A DNA stretch of 64,000 bases from Tianweitania sediminis (GTDB lineage: Bacteria > Pseudomonadota > Alphaproteobacteria > Rhizobiales > Rhizobiaceae), in assembly GCF_017813335.1 (NCBI RefSeq), contig NZ_JAGIYY010000009.1, positions 62,001 through 126,000 of the forward strand, written 5' to 3'. The position numbers and the translations under genes are program-made. The notes beneath the pieces were generated by a model, which worked only from the letters and a program-made list of their open reading frames with translations, did no database searches and had not been told where the DNA came from. Shown in pieces: positions 33,374 to 43,690 of this stretch; positions within the stretch are counted from its first letter, which is position 1, and each line of letters begins with the position of its first letter.

Positions 33374-36001
33374 TCAGGCTTTCTTCGCTTTGGCGGCCGG
33401 CTTTTTGGCTGCCGTCTTCTTTGCCGCTTTCGCCGGCGCCTTGTCGGCGGCGGCTTTCCGAGCCGGTGCCTTTTTGCGGCCAGTTGATGCCGCGCCACCC
33501 TTGGCCGCAATCAGCGCCAACGCATCCTCTAGGGTGACGGACGCGGGATCCTTGCCCTTCGGCAGCGTTGCGTTGACCTTGCCATGGTTGACGTAGGGAC
33601 CAAAGCGACCTTCGCGAACGGTGATCGCGCCGCCGCCATCGGGATGCTCGCCAAGCTCCTTCAGAGCGGCCGGCGTTGCGCGGCCCCGGCCTGGCCCCTT
33701 CGTCTGCTTCTCCGCAATCACCGACACCGCCCGATTGATGCCGATCGAGAACACGTCCTCGATCGACTCGAGATTGGCATAAGAACCATCATGAAGGAGA
33801 AAAGGTCCGTAGCGCCCGAGACCGGCCGAAATCATCTTGCCGGACTCTGGATGCTTTCCGACATCGCGCGGCAACGCGAGAAGGGCGAGCGCCTTTTCGT
33901 GGTCGATCTGGTCGGGAGTCCAACCCTTCGGCAGGCTGGAGCGCTTCGCTTCCTTGCCGTCGCCGCGCTGAACATAAGGGCCGAAGCGCCCGTTCTTCAG
34001 CGTGATTTCCTCGGATGTGTAGGGGTCCTTGCCTAGAACGCGGTCGCCGCCTTCCATGGCACCGCCCCCTTCAGCCGGGTTATCCCCAAGCTGCTTGGTA
34101 TAGGAGCATTCCGGATAGTTCGAGCAGCCGACAAAAGCGCCGAACTTGCCGAGCTTAAGCGACAACTGGCCATTGCCGCATTTCGGGCAACTGCGTGGAT
34201 GCGACCCATCCTCGCGCTCGGGAAAAACGAGAGGCGCTAGATCCTCGTTGAGGGCGTCGAGCACGTCGGTGACGCGCAGTTCCTTGATGTCGTCCACAGC
34301 TGCGGAGAAGTCTCGCCAGAAGTCGCGCAAGACGTCCTTCCAGGCAAGCTTTCCGTCGGAAATCTCGTCCAGCTTTTCTTCGAGCGCTGCCGTGAAGTCG
34401 TATTCGACATAGCGGTCAAAGAAGCTTTCAAGAAAGGCGGTGACGATGCGGCCCTTGGAGTGCGGCATCAGCTTACGCTTATCGATCGTGATGTATTCCC
34501 GATCCTCCAGCGTCTTCAGCGTCGAAGCATAGGTGGACGGGCGGCCGATGCCGAGCTCTTCCATCTTCTTGATCAGCGAGGCTTCCGAATAGCGGGGCGG
34601 CGGCTCGGTGGAATGCTGGGTGGCCAGGATCGCTTCGCGCGCCAGTGCCTCGTTTGCGCGAATATCCGGGAGCCTCCCGTCTTCCTCGTCGGGCGAGTCT
34701 TCGTCGCGTTGGTCTGTGTAAGCGGCAATGAAGCCGTCAAAGCGGATGACGGAGCCAACCGCGCGCAGAGCCGCCTCGCGGCTCCCGTTCTTCGCCTCGA
34801 TCTCAACCGTGGTGCGCTCGATCTCGGCCGGTTGCATCTGGCTCGCGATGGCGCGCTTCCAGATCAGTTCATAAAGCCGCGCCTGATCAGCATCGAGGTA
34901 CTGCCGCACCGATGCGGGCGTGCGCGAAAAATCGGTTGGACGCACGGCTTCGTGCGCTTCCTGGGCGTTCTTGGCCTTGGCCGAATACTGGCGCGGCTTT
35001 TCCGGAAGGTATTTATCGCCAAACTCCTTGGCGATCGTCGCCCGCGCCGCCGAAATCGCTTCCGGCGCCATCTGGACGCCATCGGTTCGCATGTAGGTGA
35101 TGAGGCCGGTGGTTTCGCCGCCGATGTCCACGCCCTCATAAAGGCGCTGAGCAACCTGCATCGTCCGCGAGGCTCCGAAGCCCATGCGCGAGGATGCAGC
35201 CTGCTGCAGGGTCGACGTGGTGAAGGGCGGGCCCGGGTTGCGCTTGGTGGGCTTTGCTTCAACGGACGCGGCCTTGAAGGTGGCACCCTCAAGCATGGCC
35301 TTTATGTCGTTGGCCTGCGCTTCGTTCTTGATGTCGAGGCGCTGCAGCTTCTTGCCCTCGAAGCCCGTCAATCGCGCTTCGAACCCGTCGCCGCGCGGTG
35401 TGTTCAGGTTGGCGGCGATGTTCCAGTATTCTTCGCGGATGAAGCGCTCGATCTCGGCTTCCCGATCGCACACCAGCCGCAACGCAACCGATTGAACGCG
35501 GCCGGCGGAGCGAGTACCGGGCAGCTTGCGCCACAGAACTGGCGAGAGCGTGAAGCCGACAAGATAATCAAGCGCCCGGCGGGCAAGATACGCCTCGACG
35601 AGGGGGCCATCGATGTCCCGCGGATTGGCAATCGCTTCCAGGACGGCCTGCTTGGTGATTGCGTTGAACACCACCCGCTTCACGGGCTTGTCCTTCAACA
35701 CCTTCTTCTGGCGAAGAACTTCCAGCACGTGCCAGGAAATGGCTTCCCCTTCGCGGTCCGGATCGGTCGCAAGGATGAGGCCGTCGGCAGACTTCAAGGC
35801 AGAGGCGATTTCGGTCAGGCGCTTGGAAGAAGCCGAATCAACGCTCCACGTCATGGCGAAGTCGTCGTCTGGAAGCACCGAGCCATCCTTCGCCGGAAGG
35901 TCGCGAACATGGCCGAAGGAGGCTAGAACCGTGTAGTTCTTGCCAAGATACTTGTTGATCGTTTTCGCCTTTGCGGGCGACTCGACGACGACGACATCCA
36001 T
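33374..36001 (-). CDS. topA: DNA topoisomerase I
   Basis: 875 residues. The Toprim domain starts MDVVVVESPAKAKTINKYLG with the catalytic acids in TDPDREGEAISWH near 110. The active-site Tyr lies in GLITYMRTDGVQ near 305. One zinc finger (CPKCGNG and CSNYPECSY) is followed by repeated Toprim C-terminal (DUF) repeats FGPYVQRGDG, YGPFLLHDG and FGPYVNHGK. It ends in an Ala/Lys-rich tail. It relaxes negative supercoils. Upstream (36002-36263) no gene is seen. Confidence 0.95.
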   Translation of the reverse strand: MDVVVVESPAKAKTINKYLGKNYTVLASFGHVRDLPAKDGSVLPDDDFAMTWSVDSASSKRLTEIASALKSADGLILATDPDREGEAISWHVLEVLRQKKVLKDKPVKRVVFNAITKQAVLEAIANPRDIDGPLVEAYLARRALDYLVGFTLSPVLWRKLPGTRSAGRVQSVALRLVCDREAEIERFIREEYWNIAANLNTPRGDGFEARLTGFEGKKLQRLDIKNEAQANDIKAMLEGATFKAASVEAKPTKRNPGPPFTTSTLQQAASSRMGFGASRTMQVAQRLYEGVDIGGETTGLITYMRTDGVQMAPEAISAARATIAKEFGDKYLPEKPRQYSAKAKNAQEAHEAVRPTDFSRTPASVRQYLDADQARLYELIWKRAIASQMQPAEIERTTVEIEAKNGSREAALRAVGSVIRFDGFIAAYTDQRDEDSPDEEDGRLPDIRANEALAREAILATQHSTEPPPRYSEASLIKKMEELGIGRPSTYASTLKTLEDREYITIDKRKLMPHSKGRIVTAFLESFFDRYVEYDFTAALEEKLDEISDGKLAWKDVLRDFWRDFSAAVDDIKELRVTDVLDALNEDLAPLVFPEREDGSHPRSCPKCGNGQLSLKLGKFGAFVGCSNYPECSYTKQLGDNPAEGGGAMEGGDRVLGKDPYTSEEITLKNGRFGPYVQRGDGKEAKRSSLPKGWTPDQIDHEKALALLALPRDVGKHPESGKMISAGLGRYGPFLLHDGSYANLESIEDVFSIGINRAVSVIAEKQTKGPGRGRATPAALKELGEHPDGGGAITVREGRFGPYVNHGKVNATLPKGKDPASVTLEDALALIAAKGGAASTGRKKAPARKAAADKAPAKAAKKTAAKKPAAKAKKA

Positions 36002-36263
36002 AATGTTGAGTGCTTTCCCTAGCGCGAGCCGGAAACCGACTTGGCTGTCGGTTCGATCGCAAGGCCCGTCACATGGCGGCGGATCAGCGTTCGGTCAAGA
36101 GGAGAGGGTCTGCGGCGCCGATGTTTGCAACCTATCCGAGCTCAACGTCTATGTTGCAATTTTAAGTTTCGCTGATAATCTGCGTCAGCTAAGATGTTCA
36201 GCGGTTGCGGAAAGCAAGTTCCGGCGCCATGAGGTCTCGCCCACCGCTTGCGGGGAGAAGCAA

Positions 36264-36488
36264 ATGACGAACGCCAATCGTCGATCCAGTCACGATACCG
36301 CGCGACTGGAGTATATTCACGCGATGCTTGGGCAACTACAAGCTATGGCGCGCGGTGAGCAGGCTGACATGGTCGCCTACTTGATAGAACTTGCATATAT
36401 CGAAGCCGGTGACGTTCTTCGCGGCGAACGGCCGTTCAGCCGCGTTGAACTACCGGGAAACGTCCACCAGCGAGACAGCGCCGCCTGA
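36264..36488 (+). CDS. Conserved hypothetical small protein (74 aa)
   Basis: Starts MTNANRRSSHDTARLEYIHAM after GGGGAGAAG at correct spacing. A helix-rich core (LGQLQAMARGEQADMVAYLIELAYIEAGD) resembles short hypothetical proteins of rhizobia. Its last 39 bases overlap antisense with the end of dprA. Function unknown. There are no membrane segments. Confidence 0.7.
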   Translation: MTNANRRSSHDTARLEYIHAMLGQLQAMARGEQADMVAYLIELAYIEAGDVLRGERPFSRVELPGNVHQRDSAA

Positions 36489-37589
36489 GTGCCGCTCAAG
36501 CCGGCCGCCGAGGTCGAGTTCGAGCAAGGCGAACTGAACATCTGCAGCGGCAAGCTGTGTATGACGGATGATCTCGTCGACGGTAGCAGGCACTGGCGAC
36601 AAGCATTCCAGCACCTTTTCCAAGGCCCCATCACTTGCCTCCGAGGACGGGCCGTCCTCGGATGCACCCGATGCCGGGAGGTTGGCACGGGTGCTGTATG
36701 GGTTCGAAAGGCTCGGCGCTAACGCTTGCAGCACGTCGTCGGCTTCCGTGACGAGGATCGCGCCGTCTTTCAGCAGAGCGTTGGACCCGGTATTCCGCGC
36801 ATCAAGCGGGGAGCCGGGCACCGCAAACACCAGCCGCCCCTGTTCTCCTGCCAGGCGAGCGCTGATCAACGACCCCGATCGCTGCGCGGCTTCCACCACC
36901 ACGAGCCCGTGGGAGAGCCCCGCGATTAGACGATTTCGGCGCGGGAAGTCGATCGCACGGGGTGACCAGCCAAGTGGCATTTCCGAGATGAGACTGCCGC
37001 CCCGCTCGACGATCTCGGCAGCCAGCTTGATGTTTTCCGGAGGATAAGGCTTGTCGAGGCCGCCTGCCAAGACGGCCACGGTGCCGCTTTCTAGGCTGCC
37101 GAGATGGGCCGCAGTGTCGATGCCGCGGGCCAAACCCGATGTGATTCCATAGCCGGCAGCGCCGAGCTGACCTGCCAGCAGTTTCGCGATCTTGATGCCG
37201 GCCAACGATCCGTTTCGCGCCCCCACGACGGCGATCTGGGCGCGCCCGAGGAGCGCGGGGCTCCCTTTCACGCAAACAAGTGGAGGCGGATGGTCGATCT
37301 CCTTCAAGAGCGGCGGGTAATCGGCTTCGCCAAGCGCAACGAAGCGTGCCCCCAGTCGTTCGGCGGCCTCCATCTCTCGCTCTGCTTCTGCCAAGCTGGT
37401 GATTCGCAACCGCGCTGATGCGCCGCCTCGCCGGGCAAGATCCGGAAGCGCTTCAAGCGCGGATCCGGCCGAGCCATATCGGCTGAGAAGCTGGTGAAAG
37501 CTCGCGGGTCCCACCTTTTCGCTGCGGATCAGGCGCAGCCAGGCGAGGCGTTCCTTGTGCTCCAGCTGTCGCGGTGCAGTGGCACTCAC
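36450..37589 (-). CDS. dprA: DNA processing protein DprA
   Basis: 379 residues. The Rossmann core has [18 protein letters not shown] near 117, [16 protein letters not shown] near 152 and [20 protein letters not shown] near 255. A winged-helix C-terminal domain ([20 protein letters not shown]) follows. DprA loads RecA on incoming single-stranded DNA. It overlaps plsY upstream by 4 bases (37586-37589). Confidence 0.95.
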   Translation of the reverse strand: MSATAPRQLEHKERLAWLRLIRSEKVGPASFHQLLSRYGSAGSALEALPDLARRGGASARLRITSLAEAEREMEAAERLGARFVALGEADYPPLLKEIDHPPPLVCVKGSPALLGRAQIAVVGARNGSLAGIKIAKLLAGQLGAAGYGITSGLARGIDTAAHLGSLESGTVAVLAGGLDKPYPPENIKLAAEIVERGGSLISEMPLGWSPRAIDFPRRNRLIAGLSHGLVVVEAAQRSGSLISARLAGEQGRLVFAVPGSPLDARNTGSNALLKDGAILVTEADDVLQALAPSLSNPYSTRANLPASGASEDGPSSEASDGALEKVLECLSPVPATVDEIIRHTQLAAADVQFALLELDLGGRLERHSGGAVSLVDVSR

Positions 37590-38206
37590 CCCTTGCTGCC
37601 GATTTTGGATTCCTGCCCCGACATTAGGCGCGAAATGTTCGCCCGATGCTTGATGAGCACCAGAATGCTCAGCAACGTAAACAGCTGGGCAGCGCGCATG
37701 TCACCGTAAAAGGCCAGCGCGATTGGCACCGCAACCGCTGCAATCAGCGCAGCGAGCGACGAATAGCGGGTGATCACAGCAACGGCGATCCACACGAGGG
37801 CGAACACCAGAGCGCCGGGAAAGGCAACGGCGATCAGAACTCCGAGATAGGTGGCAACGCCCTTGCCGCCCTTGAACTTCAGCCATACGGGATAAAGATG
37901 GCCGAGAAAGGCACCCAGTCCCGCCAACAAGGCGGCATCGGAAGCAAAGCGTCCCACGATCCAGACAGCCAGGGCACCCTTAAGCGCATCACCGATCAAA
38001 GTCAGCGCGGCGAGCCCCTTGCGGCCGGTGCGCAGGACATTGGTGGCTCCGATATTCCCCGAGCCGATGGCGCGCACATCGCCGACACCTGCGGCTCGCG
38101 TGATCAGGACGCCCGACGGGATCGATCCCAGGAGGTAGCCGAAGATCAGGGCGCCGAGCAGCATCGGCATGGATGATGTCAGCGCAACGGTTTCAGGCAA
38201 CATCAC
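37586..38206 (-). CDS. plsY: Acyl-phosphate glycerol-3-phosphate acyltransferase PlsY
   Basis: 206 residues with five membrane segments. Family motifs are [13 protein letters not shown] near 25-37, [12 protein letters not shown] near 48, [20 protein letters not shown] near 100-120 and the terminal [14 protein letters not shown]. It makes lysophosphatidate from acyl phosphate in phospholipid synthesis. Coupled to dprA by overlap; 12 bases after the pyrC-like stop. Confidence 0.95.
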   Translation of the reverse strand: MMLPETVALTSSMPMLLGALIFGYLLGSIPSGVLITRAAGVGDVRAIGSGNIGATNVLRTGRKGLAALTLIGDALKGALAVWIVGRFASDAALLAGLGAFLGHLYPVWLKFKGGKGVATYLGVLIAVAFPGALVFALVWIAVAVITRYSSLAALIAAVAVPIALAFYGDMRAAQLFTLLSILVLIKHRANISRLMSGQESKIGSKG

Positions 38207-38218
38207 CAGTGGTACCCC

Positions 38219-39502
38219 TCAGATTTCGAAGACTGTGCGGCCGCCAACCATGGTTTGCAAGACCTTGCCCTGTAGCCTGGCGCCTTCAAAACAGGTGTTT
38301 TTCGAGCGCGACACGAGATCCGCTTCGGTGACGACCCATGGATGGTCGAGATCCACCAGGATGAGATCGGCCGGGGCACCTGGTGCCAGGCTGCCGGCCT
38401 GGAGCCCGAAGATGCGGGCAGGCGCAGTGGACAGCGTATCCACCAAGCGCAGAAGTGGCACTTCACCGTTGTGATGCAGGCGCAGGGCCACCGCCAACAG
38501 CGTTTCCAATCCCACGGCTCCGACTGCGGCATCGGCAAAGGGCAGACGCTTGGTATCCACGTCCTGGGGATCATGCGACGACACGATGATGTCGATGCTG
38601 CCGTCCTTCAGCGCTTCCACCATCGAAAGCCGGTCTTCCTCTGCTCGAAGCGGTGGTGCTAGGCGGAAAAAGGTCCGGTATTCGCCGACGTCATGTTCGT
38701 TCAAGGCGAGCGAGTGGATGGCGGTGCCGGCCGTAACGCTCGCGCCGTCGTTCTTTGCACGCGCCACGACGTCAGCCGATACAGCGGTGGAGATCTTTGC
38801 CGCGTGGTACTTTGCGCGGGTCAAGCGCGCCAAGCGAAGGTCGCGCTCGAGCGGGATGATTTCGGCTTCGCGCGGCACGCCCGGCAGGCCAAGCCAGCTG
38901 GCATACAGCCCTTCGTTCATCACGCCGCCACCCAGGGCGGGGTCGTTGGTTTCCAGGGCGATGACCGCACCGAAATCGCGCGCATAGGTCATGGCGCGGC
39001 GCAGCACTGCATTGTCTGTGACCGACCTGCGGCCGTCGGTGAAAGCAACCGCACCGGCCTCTTGCAGGAGCCCGAACTCGGTCATCTCGGCCCCAAGAAG
39101 ACCGCGCGTCATGGCAGCGGACGGATGGATGTTGACGGCGGCGTGATCACGCGCGGCACGCAACACGAATTCCACCAACGCGACATCGTCGATCACCGGA
39201 TCCGTGTCCGGCATCATGATCAGCGAGGTCACGCCGCCGGCCGCAGCAGCCAGGCCGGCCGAAGCGATGGTTTCGCGATGCTCCGCCCCCGGCTCGCCGA
39301 TAAACACGCGCGCATCCACCAAGCCGGGCATCACGGTTTTCCCGCGCGCCTCAACCACCTGCGCCCCCTCGGGAATGCCCTGGTTGCGAGCCGAAGCACC
39401 GGCGGCCTGGATGATGCCATTGCCGACGACCACGGTTCCGACCTCATCGAGGCCGCGCGACGGGTCGACGATGCGGGCGTCAGTGAAGATGGTTGTCGTC
39501 AT
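38219..39502 (-). CDS. Dihydroorotase-like protein PyrX/PyrC' (probably non-catalytic)
   Basis: 427 residues of the amidohydrolase family, coupled to pyrB by a 4-base overlap. The metal-binding HxH expected after MPGL is replaced: the sequence reads [26 protein letters not shown] near 307 and the rest of the barrel are kept. Rhizobial and pseudomonad pyrB-linked homologues lacking these ligands are structural partners of aspartate carbamoyltransferase, not hydrolases. By that precedent this protein supports PyrB, and a true pyrC should lie elsewhere. The loss of HxH is visible; the role is inferred. Confidence 0.85.
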   Translation of the reverse strand: MTTTIFTDARIVDPSRGLDEVGTVVVGNGIIQAAGASARNQGIPEGAQVVEARGKTVMPGLVDARVFIGEPGAEHRETIASAGLAAAAGGVTSLIMMPDTDPVIDDVALVEFVLRAARDHAAVNIHPSAAMTRGLLGAEMTEFGLLQEAGAVAFTDGRRSVTDNAVLRRAMTYARDFGAVIALETNDPALGGGVMNEGLYASWLGLPGVPREAEIIPLERDLRLARLTRAKYHAAKISTAVSADVVARAKNDGASVTAGTAIHSLALNEHDVGEYRTFFRLAPPLRAEEDRLSMVEALKDGSIDIIVSSHDPQDVDTKRLPFADAAVGAVGLETLLAVALRLHHNGEVPLLRLVDTLSTAPARIFGLQAGSLAPGAPADLILVDLDHPWVVTEADLVSRSKNTCFEGARLQGKVLQTMVGGRTVFEI

Positions 39503-40458
39503 GCGCGGCCCCCGCTTTTGCGCGGGTCCAGAAGGGCTTCCATCACAGCCATGCGCACCGCGACACCCATTTCCACCTGTTCCTGGATGACGCTTTGAGG
39601 ACCGTCAGCGATTTCCGATGCGATTTCCACGCCGCGGTTCATCGGCCCCGGGTGCATCACGAGCGCGCCTTCTTTCGCGAGGGCAAGCTTGCGTGTGTCC
39701 AGGCCGAACAGGTGGAAGTACTCGCGCACCGAAGGAACGAAGGCGCCGGCCATCCGCTCGCGCTGAAGGCGCAGCATCATCACCACGTCGACGCCGCGCA
39801 GACCCTCTTCCATCCGGTTGAAGACCTCGACGCTCATCTCGTGAATGCCTGTTGGGAGCAGCGTGGAGGGCGCGATTACCCGAACCCGCGCGCCGAGCGT
39901 ATTCAGAAGCAGGATGTTGGAGCGTGCGACACGCGAATGGAGAACATCGCCGCAGATGGCGATCGTCAAACGCGAAAGGTCGCCTTTGGCGCGGCGGATC
40001 GTCAGCGCGTCGAGCAGGGCCTGTGTCGGGTGTTCGTGCGCGCCGTCGCCGGCGTTCACCACCGAGCACCCGACCTTCTGCGCCAGTAGCGCCGCCGCTC
40101 CTGCCATGGCGTGGCGAATGATCAGGATGTCCGGGCGCATGGCGTTCAGCGTCATTGCCGTGTCGATCAGCGTCTCGCCCTTCTTCACGGAAGAGCTTGC
40201 CACCGACATGTTCATGACATCAGCGCCCAGCCGCTTTCCCGCCAATTCGAAGGACGATTGCGTGCGTGTGGACGCCTCGTAGAAGAGGTTGATCTGGGTT
40301 CTTCCGCGCAGGGTCGACGTCTTCTTTTCCGGCTGCCGGGACAGGGCAACGGCCGCGTCGGCGCGATCAAGAAGCAGGTTCAGATCGACGGGAGAAAGGT
40401 TCTGGATGCCAAGGAGATGGCGATGGGGATAGGGAGGGAAGATGGAAGGCTCGGACAT
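39499..40458 (-). CDS. pyrB: Aspartate carbamoyltransferase catalytic subunit
   Basis: 319 residues. The carbamoyl-phosphate motif is [20 protein letters not shown] near 60-80, [13 protein letters not shown] and [19 protein letters not shown] lie at 135-170, and [15 protein letters not shown] is near 280. It makes carbamoyl-aspartate, the first committed step of pyrimidine synthesis. No pyrI regulatory gene is visible; the neighbouring pseudo-dihydroorotase probably forms the complex. Divergent from the AidB-like gene. Confidence 0.96.
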   Translation of the reverse strand: MSEPSIFPPYPHRHLLGIQNLSPVDLNLLLDRADAAVALSRQPEKKTSTLRGRTQINLFYEASTRTQSSFELAGKRLGADVMNMSVASSSVKKGETLIDTAMTLNAMRPDILIIRHAMAGAAALLAQKVGCSVVNAGDGAHEHPTQALLDALTIRRAKGDLSRLTIAICGDVLHSRVARSNILLLNTLGARVRVIAPSTLLPTGIHEMSVEVFNRMEEGLRGVDVVMMLRLQRERMAGAFVPSVREYFHLFGLDTRKLALAKEGALVMHPGPMNRGVEIASEIADGPQSVIQEQVEMGVAVRMAVMEALLDPRKSGGRA

Positions 40459-40589
40459 CTTGAAGCGGTGCTATAGGCACGCTGACGCCGGGCAGCAAGC
40501 GCTCTTCCACATGAAGCCGCCGCGTCCCCTCCTTTTTGGTCGCGCCGGCGACGCGCTCAGGTATAACTCGTCAGCTCGCTTGAGGGAAA

Positions 40590-42224
40590 ATGCGCTTGAC
40601 GCACGAAGTCCAGAACCAGCCGCCGCCAATGGCAGGCGGAAATGCTTGGCGAAGCGATCCGCTTCTCGTTCAACTCGCCGAAAGCTTTTCGGCCGATGTG
40701 CGGGGCGATCTGGATCAGCTTGGCCGCTTCGTGTTGAGTGCGGAAGCGCAGGACCTTGCCCGCCTCGCAAACAGCGAGGCGCCGCGTTTGCGAACTTACG
40801 ACCGGCAGGGCAACCGCATCGACCTCGTGGAGTTTCACCCGGCCTACCACGCGCTGATCCGCCGCTCGATTTCAAACGGGCTTCATGCCTCCATCTGGGA
40901 AAGCGGCGAAACGGAAGCGGGAAAGCGCCACCAGGCACGCGCGGCGCGTTTTTACCTCACGGCCGAGCTCGAAAGCGGGCACCTTTGTCCGCTCACCATG
41001 ACGAACGCCTCCCTGGCGGCGTTGATGGCCTCGCCCGATCTATTCCGCGACTGGGCTCCGCGCATTACGACGCGCAAATACGACCAGTCGCAGAAATCGC
41101 CCGCCATGAAGACCGGCCTGACCATCGGCATGGGCATGACGGAGAAGCAGGGCGGCACCGATGTCCGGGCAAACACCACCACGGCCGAGCTGGTCGGCAA
41201 CAATGTTTATCGGCTGACCGGCCACAAGTGGTTCATGTCGGCGCCGATGTCGGACGCCTTTCTCATGCTGGCGCAGGCACCGGAGGGGCTCACCTGCTTT
41301 CTCGTGCCGCGCGTTCTTGGAGACGGTACCCTCAACGCGCTGCGCTTCCAGCGCTTGAAGGACAAGCTCGGCAACCGGTCCAACGCCTCCTCGGAGGTTG
41401 AGTTTACCAATGCGCTTGCCGAACGTGTGGGCGAACCGGGTGCGGGGATCCGCACCATCATGGACATGGTGACGCTGACCCGTCTTGATTGCGCCGTGGC
41501 CTCGGCCGGCCTCATGCGGGCCGGACTTGCGGAAGCCGTGCATCACGCCCGCCACCGGCAGGTGTTTGGCAAGGCGCTGATCGACCAGCCGCTGATGATC
41601 CGCGTTCTGGCAGACATGGCCCTTGACGTGGCGGCAGCAACGGCCTTGTCGTTCCGCTTGGCGCGATCCTTCGATGAAGCCGCGAACGGAAGGGGGGAGG
41701 CGGCGTTTGCGCGCGCGATGACCCCGGTGGTGAAGTACTGGGTGTGCAAAATCGCGCCGGCGCTGCTTTACGAGGCCATGGAGTGCCTAGGCGGGAATGG
41801 CTATGTCGAGGAAGCGCCCTTGGCCCGCTACTACCGCGAAGCGCCCGTGAACGCGATCTGGGAAGGATCGGGCAGCGTCATGGCGCTCGACGTTCTGCGT
41901 GTGCTCGGTCGCGCGCCGAGCCTGTTCGAGGATGTGTTTGCCGGCATCGAAACCGATCTCGGGCCCGGCGGGCAGGGGACGACCGACGTGTTGCGGGCTG
42001 CCGCCCAGGTCGCCACGGCCGATGAAGGCTCCGCGCGCATTCTGACCGAGCAACTCGCCTTGTCGGCAGCTGCTGCGGAACTGCGCCGGCTGGGCGCGGG
42101 ACGCATCGCCGATGCCTTTGTGGAAAGTCGCCTTGGAGGCCAGTGGCGCGGCACCTATGGCATGCTGAATGCGCGCCATGATGCACGAATGATCATCGAC
42201 ACGCTTTATCCCGAGGTGGCATGA
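40590..42224 (+). CDS. AidB-like acyl-CoA dehydrogenase family protein
   Basis: 544 residues, the length of AidB rather than the 380-residue acyl-CoA dehydrogenases. Visible FAD and fold motifs are GLTIGMGMTEKQGGTDVRAN near 165, LTGHKWFMSAPMSDAF near 205, VASAGLMRAGLAEAVHHARHR near 298 and CLGGNGYVEEAPLARYYRE near 400. AidB is induced by alkylation damage in E. coli, but its activity is unproven; this homologue may also oxidise isovaleryl-like substrates. The gene has no clear partner. Confidence 0.85.
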   Translation: MRLTHEVQNQPPPMAGGNAWRSDPLLVQLAESFSADVRGDLDQLGRFVLSAEAQDLARLANSEAPRLRTYDRQGNRIDLVEFHPAYHALIRRSISNGLHASIWESGETEAGKRHQARAARFYLTAELESGHLCPLTMTNASLAALMASPDLFRDWAPRITTRKYDQSQKSPAMKTGLTIGMGMTEKQGGTDVRANTTTAELVGNNVYRLTGHKWFMSAPMSDAFLMLAQAPEGLTCFLVPRVLGDGTLNALRFQRLKDKLGNRSNASSEVEFTNALAERVGEPGAGIRTIMDMVTLTRLDCAVASAGLMRAGLAEAVHHARHRQVFGKALIDQPLMIRVLADMALDVAAATALSFRLARSFDEAANGRGEAAFARAMTPVVKYWVCKIAPALLYEAMECLGGNGYVEEAPLARYYREAPVNAIWEGSGSVMALDVLRVLGRAPSLFEDVFAGIETDLGPGGQGTTDVLRAAAQVATADEGSARILTEQLALSAAAAELRRLGAGRIADAFVESRLGGQWRGTYGMLNARHDARMIIDTLYPEVA

Positions 42225-42300
42225 GGCCTGTTAAGGTTAACAAAGGGTTTCGATTGCCGCTTCGGTGATCCGGCGTCACCTATCCGCAGGGAGCCTGCTG

Positions 42301-42858
42301 ATGCCGCGAGTCTTGAGCCTTTGCCTGACCTTCCATTGGATGGTTGTTTTCGGGCTGTTGTCGTTTTTTACGATCCGGTCGATCGGTCGCGCCGACGAAG
42401 GCGTGCTGGGGACGCTTGGGATCGAGCTTGCCGCACAGGATTTCACGGCGATCGATCGTTCCGTGCCCGCTCTGTTCGCGATCATGATCTCCATCGTGTC
42501 GGCGCTTTTTCTTTGGGCCTTTCTCACCCAGCTTGCCGAAGGCACCGAGGAAACGAAGGCCGGCGGTGATGCAGTTCGCATCGCGTTCAGCGCAGCCATT
42601 GGGTTGATGACGTTCTCCTTGGCGATCTTTGCCCTGTTTCCATTATCCGGCCAGATGCTGACGGCTGCGGTGTTTTGCGCAGCCTTGCTTGTTTCGTATC
42701 GCACAATCGCTACCGAGCGTGGGGTGGTGGTCGCCTCCGCCGAGGCTCCCGGCGAGGTCAGCGCAAGACTGGCGAAACTGATGGCACGGGATGCGAGCCG
42801 CATCGCCGAGATGCCGCGCGGGTCCAATATCTATGCTTTTCCCGAAAAGGAGCGGTGA
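42301..42858 (+). CDS. Membrane protein of unknown function
   Basis: 185 residues after AGGGAG. Four hydrophobic segments: LCLTFHWMVVFGLLSFF, LFAIMISIVSALFLWAF, GLMTFSLAIFALFPLSG and MLTAAVFCAALLVSY. The C-terminal 50 residues are polar. No family is recognised. The stop overlaps the next start by one base (TGATG), so the two products are coupled. Confidence 0.7.
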   Translation: MPRVLSLCLTFHWMVVFGLLSFFTIRSIGRADEGVLGTLGIELAAQDFTAIDRSVPALFAIMISIVSALFLWAFLTQLAEGTEETKAGGDAVRIAFSAAIGLMTFSLAIFALFPLSGQMLTAAVFCAALLVSYRTIATERGVVVASAEAPGEVSARLAKLMARDASRIAEMPRGSNIYAFPEKER

Positions 42859-43163
42859 TGCGCTATCTGCTCTTGTTCTGGGCTTTGCCGCTTTCGACCT
42901 TCTGGGGCTGGTATGGCCTGTCCTATAACGACATGAGCTTCGGTTTCATGTTCCTCAGCCGACCGATGCATGATCTGGTTTTCCAGATCTATGGGGCGAT
43001 GCTGAACCTCGATGCCGCCAGCGTTCCTGGCTTGCTGGCCAAAGCCTGCATCATCGATACGGCACTCATCCTCGCCATCTTCGCCTTTCGACGGCGGCGC
43101 CAGATTACGGGCTGGCTACAAGCACGGCGCGATCAAAAACGCGTACCGACCCCAAGCGCCTGA
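42858..43163 (+). CDS. DUF6105-like small membrane protein
   Basis: 101 residues after AAAAGGAG. It begins [20 protein letters not shown] and continues [21 protein letters not shown], with a second membrane segment [18 protein letters not shown] followed by RRRR. I recall this rhizobial family as DUF6105; function unknown. Its end overlaps ruvX (convergent) by 31 bases. Confidence 0.75.
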   Translation: MRYLLLFWALPLSTFWGWYGLSYNDMSFGFMFLSRPMHDLVFQIYGAMLNLDAASVPGLLAKACIIDTALILAIFAFRRRRQITGWLQARRDQKRVPTPSA

Positions 43164-43612
43164 AGCCGGTCCAGCGCGCCTTGCAGGATGAAGGCGGCGG
43201 CGGCCGAATCGATTCGCTCGCTGCGTTTGGCGCGGGACACGTCCATGCCCAAGAGAGCCCGTTCGGCTGCGACTGTGGACAGCCGTTCGTCCCAGTAAAC
43301 GAAAGGAAGGGGCGTCATCCGGTCCATGTTGCGCACGAACGCGCGCGTTGCTTGCGCCCGCGGTCCTTCACTTCCGTCCATGTTGAGCGGCAGACCGACG
43401 ACGATTGCTTCCGTATCATCCGGAAGAGCGGAAAGGAGCGCTTGCGCATCGACCCCGAACTTCTTGCGCAGGATCACCGGCTTCGGGTGGGCGAAAGCAA
43501 GCGATCGATCGGAAATGGCGACCCCGATCGTTTTCGTGCCGAGATCGATGCCCGCAAGCACCCGGCCAGCCTCATGCTGGGACGCGGCCTCCTCGATCGT
43601 CAGAATTGCCAT
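43133..43612 (-). CDS. ruvX: Putative pre-16S rRNA nuclease RuvX/YqgF
   Basis: 159 residues with the RNase H-like fold: [17 protein letters not shown] near 19-35, [15 protein letters not shown] near 70, [16 protein letters not shown] near 103 and the final acid in [12 protein letters not shown]. It matures the 5' end of 16S rRNA or resolves junctions. Convergent overlap with the DUF6105-like gene. Confidence 0.93.
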   Translation of the reverse strand: MAILTIEEAASQHEAGRVLAGIDLGTKTIGVAISDRSLAFAHPKPVILRKKFGVDAQALLSALPDDTEAIVVGLPLNMDGSEGPRAQATRAFVRNMDRMTPLPFVYWDERLSTVAAERALLGMDVSRAKRSERIDSAAAAFILQGALDRLQALGVGTRF

Positions 43613-43690
43613 GTTCGAACCATCCCGGTCACTTGTCGCGCCGCCTCAAGGGCCTATCCTTCGCCACACCCCAAGCGCTGAGGAACGACG

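Noticed and set aside
35940-36263. Extended start of the small forward protein before dprA
   Set aside because: The upstream in-frame part overlaps the 5' end of topA and has no likeness, whereas ATG 36264 has a good ribosome site.
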